A stretch of 64,000 nucleotides of DNA from Agelas oroides (taxonomy: Eukaryota > Porifera > Demospongiae > Agelasida > Agelasidae). A program made the translations under genes and the position numbers. The notes below the pieces were generated by a model. The model ran no database searches. It saw only the letters and a list, made by a program, of their open reading frames with translations, and had not been told where the DNA came from. Positions 1 through 8,172 of the stretch are shown here, one piece after another. Numbering within the stretch: the stretch's first letter is position 1; each line of letters opens with the position of its first letter. The stretch lies in NCBI GenBank assembly GCA_949130485.1, contig OX422184.1:15958324-16022323 (forward strand), in the 5' to 3' direction.

Positions 1-83
1 AGCTTTTGCTTCTGCCAATAGAGATTTTCTATGAGAAAAGCTGGCAGTAAGATTTGGTTGTCAGATAATTTTCTACTTGCATT

Positions 84-205
84 AAACGTTATGTGATGGA
101 AGATGTTGTTTGCACTGTTGATGTAAACGACACTCTCACAGACTGGTTTAGTGTAAACAGTAGAGTCAAACAAGGACGCATCCTGCATCCTGCATCCTGT
201 AGATA
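84..205 (+). pseudogene. Non-LTR reverse transcriptase fragment
   Basis: A short stretch translates to a peptide containing TLTDWFSVNSRVKQGRILHP, which resembles the conserved reverse-transcriptase block 'dWF-v-sGVkQGcilSP' of non-LTR retrotransposons. An in-frame stop lies just upstream and another just downstream, so this is only a relic of roughly 40 residues. Two residues usually conserved in the motif (Gly before V-K-Q-G and Cys after it) are changed to Arg. It sits next to the sulfotransferase exon at 233-322, on the opposite strand, and was probably inserted in an intron of that gene. The LINE subfamily cannot be assigned. Confidence 0.6.
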
Positions 206-232
206 GCTACACATACACCAGTTTAACCCTAC

Positions 233-322
233 CTGGGTAAGCAATGATAAACATGTCATCTGGACGGAGATTGAAAGCCTTGAGATAGTCTATGTGCTGC
301 TGGGTGATAAAGTTGGGGAACA
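233..322 (-). CDS. Cytosolic sulfotransferase, N-terminal exon (gene runs off the left edge)
   Basis: On the minus strand this stretch encodes FPNFITQQHIDYLKAFN followed by LRPDDMFIIAYP. This matches the N-terminal region of cytosolic sulfotransferases (SULT family: 'fp-F ... l-sF-vRpdDvfI-tYPKSGTTW'). These enzymes transfer sulfate from PAPS to hydroxyl or amine acceptors in the cytosol. The exon ends at Tyr-Pro, directly before the PAPS-binding loop. It has a plausible donor (CCCAG/GTAGGG) and an acceptor after ACATAG. In a SULT this exon comes first, yet here it lies downstream of the C-terminal exon at 981-1172 on the same strand. It therefore must belong to a second, tandem SULT gene continuing beyond base 1. 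The next exon is not in the window, so I cannot say whether the gene is intact. Confidence 0.6.
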
Positions 323-870
323 CTATGTTGTGAGCAAATTAAAGGGGAGGTCATGCAGAGTCTAAAGTATGCACAACAGACTCCCATGATACCTGTTGGG
401 CAAATTCAAAGAGTTAACATTCTAAATACTGAAAGCAGAACTCAGTTAATTACTGCATAGAGTAGCTCCTACAGTAGCCACATACATCATTTGCGGTTGG
501 TAGAACAGTCAGTGACTTGGGTTTTTGTGCTAAGGTACTTGACTAGCTATAGCTAATGGACTACTAACAAAGCAGCTAGTATACAACTTGATCCGCCCGC
601 CGCCAACATGGTAGCTGTAATAACAGTTGTCTTCTCATAGATAGTAGAGTAGTAGTCCTACTATACTCTACTTCACGTTCACCTCACAACATCATGAGGC
701 AAGATGCTCTGAGCATTTAGAGTGAGAAAACCACTCAGCACGGGTTCATTCCTGATGGAGAGAATTTTCTGGTCGACCCCTAACGGAGTTCTGATGGCAT
801 ATACTGAGTGGCTGCCAGGTGTGCAACTGAGGCAGTCAGTACCACCTGTGCAGTACATATAGAGGAGTGT
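323..870. other. Intergenic, no gene seen
   Basis: No supported gene. A short stretch near 730-770 (AACCACTCAGCA ... GGAGAGAATTTTCT) resembles 9098-9145 in the Kelch/kinase intron, suggesting a small dispersed repeat. Confidence 0.4.
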
Positions 871-990
871 GAGGGCTGGTGGTCATGGCTCAGTGCCAGA
901 GCACTGGCGGCTCAAGCCAGAGGTGTCCAGGGTTCAACTCCTGGCGACTGCGACCCTTTTCACTTTCCTCTATTTTCGCCTCATAACATT
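871..990 (+). repeat. tRNA-derived SINE-like sequence
   Basis: The stretch has an A-box-like segment (TGGCTCAGTGCC near 886) and a B-box-like segment (GGTTCAACTCC near 931), spaced as in an internal RNA polymerase III promoter. The head looks like a tRNA gene, but the arms do not fold into a clean cloverleaf and there is no CCA-type 3' end. It is followed by a pyrimidine-rich tail. This fits a tRNA-derived SINE head rather than a working tRNA. Only one copy was noticed in the window. Confidence 0.5.
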
Positions 991-1172
991 GTATCTACAC
1001 ATGAATACTTGGAATCGTATGGTTTTTGCTCCTTGCTACAACTGTTGAAATTAAAATCAAAGTCCAGTCCAGAACTTTTCATCTCCTCAGCATAGATTGC
1101 ATCAAACTCGGCATTTTGCTCTGGTGTGAGGTGGTTCCTCCAATCACCGACAACCCCCTTGCGCATGAAAGG
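981..1172 (-). CDS. Cytosolic sulfotransferase, C-terminal exon
   Basis: The minus-strand reading contains FMRKGVVGDWRNHLTPEQN followed by a segment with FDAIYAEEM. This is the C-terminal SULT signature: R-K-G-x-x-G-D-W-K-N-H-F-T binds the 3'-phosphate of PAPS. The Arg-Lys-Gly triplet is intact. Asn-His is kept, while the usual Lys and Phe are Arg and Leu here. A possible acceptor (GAACAG) precedes the exon and the reading stops at 981. The central SULT exon at 3945-4431 is on the same strand upstream, so both probably belong to one gene, split by about 2.8 kb holding a satellite and an hAT-like transposon. About 40-50 residues expected between the two pieces were not found. The partner exon is broken, so the gene is probably dead even though this exon is clean. 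Confidence 0.7.
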   Translation of the reverse strand, partial: PFMRKGVVGDWRNHLTPEQNAEFDAIYAEEMKSSGLDFDFNFNSCSKEQKPYDSKYSCVDTML

Positions 1173-1431
1173 CTGTTCACCAGGTGTTCAAGTGTAAACA
1201 TCCATTCAAAATTTGTGGCAGGGTTGAGGTGGTGGATAGTGAGAGTATCCGCTCAGGCAATGTGCTTGTACAGTCAACCAACCCAGGCCCGCAACCCCGT
1301 CCGCAGGGGATCTCCACCTAGCTACCACAGTGTATTTAATTGCGAGAGGAAGGACAGCTGTAGTCAAAAAGACCCCGTCTTTATCCATCTCCACATAGAT
1401 ACATGTGTATAAAGTATAAAGCCCTCATCCT

Positions 1432-2052
1432 AACACACTCACACTCGTAATTTAAAATGCGAATGAGCTTCACACCCATAACGTAACTGTAGTAACTCAA
1501 GTGTGAATGAGCTTCAGACTCGTAACGTAACTGTGAGTGAACCTCACAGTAGTAACTCAAGTGTGAATGAGCTTCACACTCGTAACGGTGAATGAGCCTC
1601 ACAGTAGTACATGCAACTGAAGTGTGAATGAGCTTCACACTCGTAACGGTGAATGAGCCTCACAGTAGTACATGTAACTGAAGTGTGAATGAGCTTCACA
1701 CTTATAATTTAAAAATGTGAATGAGCTTCACACTCGTAACATAATGGTGAATGAGCCTCACAGTGGTAACTCAAGTGTGAATGAGCTTCACACTCATAAC
1801 GTAACTGTGAGTGAGCCTCACAGTAGTAACTCAAGTGTGAGTGAGCCTCACACTCGTAATTTTTAATGTGAATGAGCTTCACACTCGTAACATAACGGTG
1901 AATGAGCCTCACAGTGGTAACTCAAGTGTGAATGAGCTTCACACCCGTAGCGTAACTGTGAGTGAGCCTCACAGTAGCAACTCAAGTGTGAGCCTCACAC
2001 TCGTAATTTTTAATGTGAATGAGCTTCACACTGTGAGTGAGCCTCGCAGATA
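1432..2052. repeat. Tandem satellite of short inverted repeats (hairpin array)
   Basis: About 600 bp are built from alternating hairpin units. One unit is GTGTGAA-TGAGC-TTCACAC, a 7-bp stem with a TGAGC loop. The other is ACTGTGAG-TGAGC-CTCACAGT, an 8-bp stem with the same loop. They are separated by short spacers such as TCGTAACGTAACTG or AGTAACTCAA. At 1834-1854 both sides of one stem change together (GTGTGAG-TGAGC-CTCACAC), so pairing is kept. Because units are near-symmetrical, both strands have open frames full of E-A-H-S-like residues. These are not genes. The function is unknown. Confidence 0.9.
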
Positions 2053-2251
2053 ACACAGAGCAGCCCCAACCCCTAGCTCAGCCTTATGGAACCGACTACA
2101 GCCCTAGGCGTACCGTTACTATAGTAAAGCACACGCCATAACTAGCGTAACAATGCCGTTACTAGGATAGGTACGCCGTTACTAAGAGAAGCACGCTCCC
2201 ATTTAAAGCCCGTCGACCGAGTATCACACACAAACAACTAATAATACTCAC

Positions 2252-2389
2252 CGTGAGATGGTCGCCGCAGTACAGACCCGAATTATCTTCGGTACAGGAG
2301 CGCCTACCAGCAAAGAACAAGCCTCCCAGACGTTCCACCAAGACGACACGATAGCGAGCCAGAATCCCGTACGTTAACCGTTCGCCCAT
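2252..2389 (-). other. Possible first coding exon, product not recognised
   Basis: On the minus strand an ATG in reasonable context opens 46 codons that end at a strong donor, ACG/GTGAGTATT. The peptide (beginning MGERLTYGILARYRVVLVE) has ordinary amino-acid composition but matches no family I know. It lies inside the sulfotransferase interval but does not look like a SULT segment. It could be a 5' exon of an unknown gene or a chance reading frame. No second exon was identified. Confidence 0.22.
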
Positions 2390-2490
2390 CCCCCTAGTTA
2401 TTATAAGTTAATATGATAACACCACCCATTGAGCCCCACCCCCAATTTGTTTAGTAATTTGAATATTTATAGCACTGTGAATGCCCATAG

Positions 2491-3485
2491 CGAGGGGTCC
2501 GTCACGGCGCGGTTCGGCGTACGAGATTTCGAAATCCAGTGGATTTAGGTGGATTTCTGGATTTCAGTTTGGATTTCTGGATTTCTGGATTTCAAAGTGG
2601 ATTTCTGGATTTCAAAGTGGATTTCTGGATTTCAAAGTGGATTTCTGGATTTCAAAGTGGATTTCTGGATTTCAAAGTGGATTTCTGGATTTCAAGTGGA
2701 TTTCTGGATTTCAAAGTGGATTTCTGGATTTCAAGCGGATTTCTGGATTTCGCTATTTCTGAAGATACAGCTCATGAACAATCATGAACCACATTCCTCT
2801 CAGCCTATATGCTAACAGAATACAATGTCACAGGCAGTTCACCGCTACATAGCACATAGGCAGCGTGTTCGTTGATTGTCATACATATACATACGCATAC
2901 TGCGTGTTCGTTGATTGTCATACATATTCATACGCATATGCGTGTTCGTTGATTGTCGTACATATTCATACGCATACTGCGTGTTATAGTTTACATACAT
3001 ATTCATACCATACTGCATGTTCATCATACATATTCATACCGTACTGCATGTTCGTCATACATAATACATCTGACAATTGCAATTACATCACCTTGGAAGA
3101 ATGACCTTTGTACCCGACCGCGAAGATCGGTCGCATACAAAGGTCATTCATTGTGGTGACGTTCTATTAAGTCATAGAAAATCGGTGCACGTGCACGTCC
3201 TTGTAGTGTAATTAATGTAAAGTATACGGATATTTGCGGAGTATTTTAATAGAATCCTGAATTGGATTTCCGGATTTCAGTGGATTTCTGGATTTCAGAG
3301 TGGATTTCTGGATTTCTGGATTTCAGAGTGGATTTCTGGATTTCAGAGTGGATTTCTGGATTTCAGATTGGATTTCTGGATTTCATAGTGGATTTCTGGA
3401 TTTCTGGATTTCACAGTGGATTTCTGGATTTCAGTTTGGATTTCTGCCGACGGTGTACGAGATTTCTTTCGTGACGGACCCCTCG
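2491..3485. mobile_element. hAT-like non-autonomous DNA transposon with internal tandem arrays
   Basis: A 995-bp element has 16-bp perfect terminal inverted repeats, CGAGGGGTCCGTCACG at the left and its complement at the right. It is flanked by an exact 8-bp duplication, GCCCATAG (2483-2490 and 3486-3493). An 8-bp target duplication points to hAT or a related superfamily, though the terminal bases are not the usual CA. No transposase is present. Inside are two arrays of a roughly 20-bp unit (TGGATTTCTGGATTTCAAAG and variants) at 2535-2757 and 3262-3450. Between them are a roughly 38-bp repeat at 2865-3055 and a hairpin at 3099-3149 (arms GAATGACCTTTGTA/TACAAAGGTCATTC). The arrays create long open frames rich in D-F-W-I-S that are artefacts. 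A truncated copy lies at 32817-33085. Confidence 0.85.
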
Positions 3486-3493
3486 GCCCATAG

Positions 3494-3682
3494 CACTATG
3501 TGCCAACCAAAAGCTGGGCTCCTCAAAGCAAACCTTAGACGGGGAGTGGTCCCGCCCTTTCTGTAGTAGGCCACGGGTCGGGAGTTCAAAGGGACCGAAA
3601 CCCGTGGTCATGCGAGGACCGGAAAGGGTACTCCCCTGAAGACCAGTATTTTTTGAGCATATCTCCCAAAAACAGTAACTAA
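3494..3682. other. Spacer, no gene; one short hairpin
   Basis: No coding signal. The pair CCACGGGT / ACCCGTGG (about 3570-3607) can form a short hairpin. Confidence 0.4.
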
Positions 3683-3846
3683 CCGCCCCATCCATTTGAG
3701 CCATAAATGCCCCACCCATTTAAGTCATAAATACCACACCCATTTAAGCCATAAAATGCCCCACCCATTTAAGCCATAAATGCCCCACCCACCCATTTAA
3801 GCCATAAAATGCCCCATCCATCTAAGCCATAAATGCCCCATCCCCA
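3683..3846. repeat. Tandem repeat, about 26-bp unit
   Basis: Six to seven imperfect head-to-tail copies of a unit like ATGCCCCACCCATTTAAGCC followed by ATAAA. Copies differ by small indels and substitutions. No coding role is apparent. Confidence 0.85.
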
Positions 3847-3944
3847 TCTCCCTTTATGTTTTAACTTCACACTTTATGTATGTGTGAAATTTTGAACATC
3901 GATGTGCCAGCGGTGTTGGTGCTCCCCCACTCGACATACACCTT

Positions 3945-4431
3945 CATACTCTGAAATGTAGTCTTTTCCACGATACGTCTTCCTTGAGATTATACCCCAC
4001 AATTTTAGCATGACAATCTTTCATGTTCACATACTTCTGGAAGAGGATATCCTCTGCATCTCTGTGATTCCACCACTCCAGTACATGGTCAAACCAGTCA
4101 CCAAACAGATCCTTTCCACATCTGGTAGAAATTGTCCCACAGGCCGGAATATTTTTATTGCTCTCATGTGGTAGAAGACATGACAACGTCCTTTTGATTC
4201 CTTGCAATGTAGACAAACCTTGCCACAGTGGTGTGGGGCAGACCTCCTGCCGTCTTGCTGTATGGTGTGTGGGTATTAAAGCCACAAGGGGAGGGCATTT
4301 AGTCAGCATACTTGATTGTTGGTACCCGCTTTTCACTGTCAAGCCATGGGAGGACATCAATTACCCTTCTATCATCCTCCTCTCCCTGGTTCCAGATGAG
4401 CTTGACCATCTGTTTCACCCATGTCGTACCT
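3945..4431 (-). pseudogene. Sulfotransferase central exon, frameshifted
   Basis: Read on the minus strand, a clean acceptor (TTTCTTTCTAAATTCTCAG) opens an exon starting TTWVKQMVKLIWNQGEEDD. Further pieces in other frames are a T-H-T-P-Y segment, FVYIARNQKDVVMS, then FGDWFDHVLEWWNHRD and ILFQKYVNMK. In order, these match the SULT core: the TTW segment after the PAPS loop, the 'IKTHLPY' block, the 'IYVaRNPKDV-VS' 3'-phosphate-binding strand, and the 'GsWFDHV-gWW-hrd-pnILflkYEdMk' block. An in-frame stop (after IKYAD) and at least two frame changes separate these blocks, so no full enzyme can be made. The catalytic-loop Pro-Tyr survives. It is probably the same gene copy as the C-terminal exon at 981-1172. 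The stops may instead be sequence errors. Confidence 0.75.
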
Positions 4432-4559
4432 GAGAATTTAGAAAGAAACATGTTAACTTAAATCGTACTAAAACCATGCAGGTGAGCAATTGTTATTATT
4501 AGCATATAGCTACCATCACAAAACATATTACCCACTGACGGTCAACTATATGATTGCTC

Positions 4560-4653
4560 AACTTCTCAAATGCTCAGCTGTGGCATGTTTGAAGCTTGGG
4601 TACTCCTTTCTGCCCATCCTTGTTCCATCCATGTCAGAGATGGCAAAAGACAT
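4560..4653 (-). other. Possible N-terminal exon of the broken sulfotransferase
   Basis: An ATG at 4653 (minus) opens a peptide containing DMDGTRMGRKEYPSFKHATA and then EHLRS. This is loosely like SULT N-termini (short Asp/Gly-rich lead, 'fPsF', 'hLrsl') and comparable with the exon at 233-322. It then hits a stop without reaching the expected R-P-D-D motif or a convincing donor. Position and strand fit, upstream of 4431. It is weak evidence and could be chance. Confidence 0.25.
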
Positions 4654-4694
4654 TGGAGTTGGAATGTTTCTGGAATTTTGCACTTAGGTGGGTG

Positions 4695-5165
4695 AATGTA
4701 AATTGAATGGGAGTGAGGGCATTTGTATCAGGAATGGAATAGAATAGAATTGGAGTCCTAGGTGGAATTCCACAATTCCTCACCAATTCCACACTAGGCA
4801 AGTTCAAGCTTATATGGCATAAAGGCTTAGTAAGAAGTAACTGTGTTACTATACTGTAATATGTTCAGATTGACAATGAATTTCATAGTATTAGAAGTTA
4901 GAGTGCTAAGTTGTAACTACCAGTATGGTGGAGACTCTGGACATCTGGAATCAGGAATTGTTTTGAAATTAAATGGAATGGTGTAGAATTGACATGGAAT
5001 GGCAAAGATGGCTGGAATTATTGTCAATTGAATCCCAGTTGTAAGGAATTGAATTGGAATGTGACCTAGAACAGAGTGAGTTGCCTAATAGGAATTCAAT
5101 TAAAGTTTCAGCTGAATGAATGTGAATGGAATGATTCTGCTTTCTATTCTCAATTCCAATGCCCT
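4695..5165. repeat. Degenerate GGAAT/GAATTG-rich region
   Basis: Dense occurrences of GGAATGG, GAATTGG, TAGAATTG and similar words on both strands, without a strict period. This looks like decayed simple repeat or several merged short repeats. No gene seen. Confidence 0.5.
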
Positions 5166-6432
5166 GGTACTGACCGTATTAAAATGGCGGACGATCCTAA
5201 TGTTAAATAGGAAACAGCTGGAAAAGCAGAGGGTAGAACCGCTTTGCTCCCTATGAGGTACACATAGCTATGTCACTTTTTTTTTTTACACTGGCAATGC
5301 TTAGCCTCGTACCCAGGCTCCTCCCCTGCAGGGGTTCAGCAGTGGAATGATGGTTCATACTTTATCAATATGAGCACAAACACCAAAAATGTAAAATAAC
5401 CACACACCAAGATGCTCACAGAATCTACAATGACCTACGTACTTCAACTGAGCTACACCTTATTCATCAATAACATGCCAGCAGCCCACTTTTTAACTAA
5501 ATGTACTACACCTACGCACAACATGGTGAGGGCAAACATATCATTATGCAGTACTACAAGAGTGCTGAAGAAAAAAATAGGAGACAAGACAAAAAAACAA
5601 GACAGGAGACAGGAGACAAGACATACAGAGTGTACACAGGAGTTAGCCTTCTCTGTGCTTCATTAGTCAATTCTTCTGTGGGCTCAGCAGTGGAATGGTT
5701 TATCACCCAATCTAGCAGGGATTAGTTAACTGGAGCTCAAATTCTGCTTCTCCTTACTGTAAATTTCTACTGTTGCACATCTCATTTGCAAAGCCAGTTA
5801 CATGTGCCAGCTGAAAGACAAGGATCCCAATCAATGTTCCTAATGCTATGGAGACGTAGGTGTACTAAACTGCAAGCTGATCTCTTTCTGAGCAATTGAC
5901 ATGCATAGTAGGTATACACGTACAGTGGAAGCAGCTAAGAAACTAGTTCAGAGCAAACATCAGTTTCAATTTCACTTTTAACATTACATACACCAGTTCA
6001 CATCACCACTTTTCCAGGCCTAAAAATGAAGAATCCCTGTTCCTACTGGTAGTGCAAATTGTGTCACCGATGTGTTTGAATGGAAGTAAGAGCAGGGCTG
6101 TGTCATGATCATTTTGGTGTGATAGAAGTGTGGTTCTGGGGATTGTTGGATATCACACTACCATCCAATAGGAGCACTGTAAGTCAATGCATATTCCGGT
6201 AAGTGTTGTGTACATGCAATTGTTTTTGTTATTTTGATATAGAATAATAATACATTATCAGTACCGTACCAATACATATGCCATAATGGAGATGGTATTT
6301 TTTGTCTATACAGAAACTCATGAGAAATACGAAAGTCACAAAATAAATTTGATCCTGATTGCATGGTGTAAGTAAGTTTCTGATTGAAATCAAGCACGTA
6401 GAAACAACACTAATATTTGAAGGAGAGCTATA
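5166..6432. other. Intergenic, no gene seen
   Basis: No supported gene. It contains a T-tract (5277-5288), a TAGCCTCG-type MITE end near 5301, and a purine-rich GACAAGAC/GGAGACA low-complexity patch at 5560-5630. Confidence 0.4.
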
Positions 6433-8029
6433 ATATCAGAGAGTCGGTAGACTCTCTATGTAGGGATGGCGCCGACGCGCAATATATGCAATACTTAAGC
6501 AAAAGCCGTATAACTTCACCACAAACACGTTAAAAGCTTATTTAAGCGCCCAGGCCTCCTCTTTGAGTGCCTTTGTGATCAGCAATACTCATATAAGTGG
6601 CCAAAAGCCACGCGGAAGACAGCTAAACTCAAAAGTGTGCGATAGCAAAAGTGCCATTTTTCGTATTCTTTCTTGTTACGACTTTTGTTCAAACAACAAT
6701 ATCTCGCAAAGTGTTTAAGTACTCACCGTCATTTTAGCACGAAACTGATGCTTATCACAGCCCGGAGCTCTACAACTACTCAGCGTCTTCATAGCTTCAA
6801 ATTCACCCTGGTCAACAAAAGCCATTCACAACACTCTGAGACTGCTGTCCGTTGCTTAGGACGCCATTTTCTAATTTTGTACGCATGCGCACACAAAGTC
6901 TCGTTCCCAGACCAAAGACCACGGTCATTGGTCTCAGGGAAGCGAGAGTACACAAGCGAGCGGGCATGGCTGACACGGTCTTTTTCCCCCGCGGCATTGG
7001 GCAAGGCTTATGAACACCACGTAGGTAAGGCGCTGCATTCAGCTGTCTACTTGTAGCTACACTAAAAATAGCCTACTCACAGCTTTAGTGAACTGTAAAG
7101 CTAGGATGGTCAGGCGTGCTGCAGCTGGTCAGTCATCATGTGATTGACAACTGAATCATGAAATTGGTTTCACAAAGTTTGGTATGGAGAGTGGCTGGCC
7201 TTTCATCAGGTTCTAGCTGGCTATATTGCACATAATTATTACATGCCTGGAATCACCTACACTGTCAATGCCGTTCCAAGTTCTGGTGTTGTGCATGGTT
7301 ACACTTGTCACTTGAAACATTCTTCTTAGGCTTAGGTCTAACTGTAACTGAGATCATAGATCCACTATCTATGCTGAGATTAACATCAAAAAAGTACAGA
7401 AACAAGACTTAAAAACATTAAAAAATGTAAAAAGATGTAGGGATGGCATGCCAAAAAGTATGCAAACAAGGTAGGGATGATGCATGAAAGCAAAGGTCTA
7501 CATATTGACAAAGCCCCATCCCTACATCTTTTTCACACTGCAGTAAGACAGCGTGCTTGAGAACTGAATCTGCACCCATCCATGCAGTTATTAACACTGT
7601 GCATGAGTGCTTGAGTTTTACACACTGTTACTATGACCAGTCTGCAGCCCACTCGAGCTCACTGTCTAGGTTATACCAGAGGCATATAACAAGGGTACCA
7701 CTGTCACTACAAGTAGTATGTTGGAAATAAAACTACTAACCTTGGTAGCCACCTACAAGGTACACATATCTATACGCTCATATTAGTCTCGTTCCCAGGC
7801 CATGTGGGAGGAGCTAGGAAGTGCATGGCCTGAGAACGAGGCTACAGCCATGAACTGCCAGTAAAGACTACCCATGCACTGTCTAACTGCAGTGTGAAAA
7901 AGATGTAGGGATGGGGCTTTGTCAATATGTAGACCTTTGCTTTCATGCATCATCCCTACCTTGTTTGCATACTTTTTGGCATGCCATCCCTACATCTTTT
8001 TACATTTTTTAATGTTTTTAAGTCTTGTT
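6433..8029 (+). repeat. 1.6-kb repeat family, copy 1
   Basis: This is the first of three copies in the same orientation (others 17489-19130 and 40704-42321). Each begins ATATCAGAGAGTC..GACTCTCTATGTAGGGATGGC, where the first bases form a small hairpin. Each then runs through a shared unique part and ends with two long inverted arms. The unique part includes an old TAGTCTCGTTCC..GGAACGAGACTA insertion. Near 7790-7851 a 60-bp foldback (TAGTCTCGTTCCCAGGCCA / TGGCCTGAGAACGAGGCTA) sits between the arms. No transposase was seen. An exon-like minus-strand segment ending in a strong donor (GTGAGTACTT at about 6718-6727) is shared with copy 2. Confidence 0.85.
7403..8027. repeat. Perfect 142-bp inverted repeat within copy 1
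   Basis: Bases 7403-7544 and 7886-8027 are exact reverse complements by eye over 142 bp, separated by about 340 bp. Each arm is itself a partial palindrome, beginning AAAAAGATGTAGGGATGG and ending CCATCCCTACATCTTTTT. The whole can therefore fold as nested hairpins. No coding content. Confidence 0.9.
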
Positions 8030-8172
8030 ATATATTGTTTGGTATATAGCCCAGGGATTTATGGTCTACAATATCCAATTGACCATAAATACCCGCAATA
8101 TCTATCATGCACCACCTCGGTGGCACTTCTGATGTTATGTATGTAGCACAACAAAACAACACAGGGATAATA

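Noticed and set aside
871..955. tRNA gene
   Set aside because: A and B boxes are present but the arms do not pair properly. Better read as a SINE head.
1432..2052. Regular repeats and spacers resembling a CRISPR array
   Set aside because: Units are themselves hairpins with repeated, not unique, spacers. The context is eukaryotic and no cas genes are present.
2539..2815. Open frames of D-F-W-I-S/K-W-I-S-G-F-Q repeats
   Set aside because: They arise because the 20-bp tandem unit has no stop in several frames. The same occurs at 3262-3566 and 32745-33079.
6673..7056. 127-codon plus-strand open frame in repeat copy 1
   Set aside because: Not conserved in copies 2 and 3. The conserved signal lies on the other strand.
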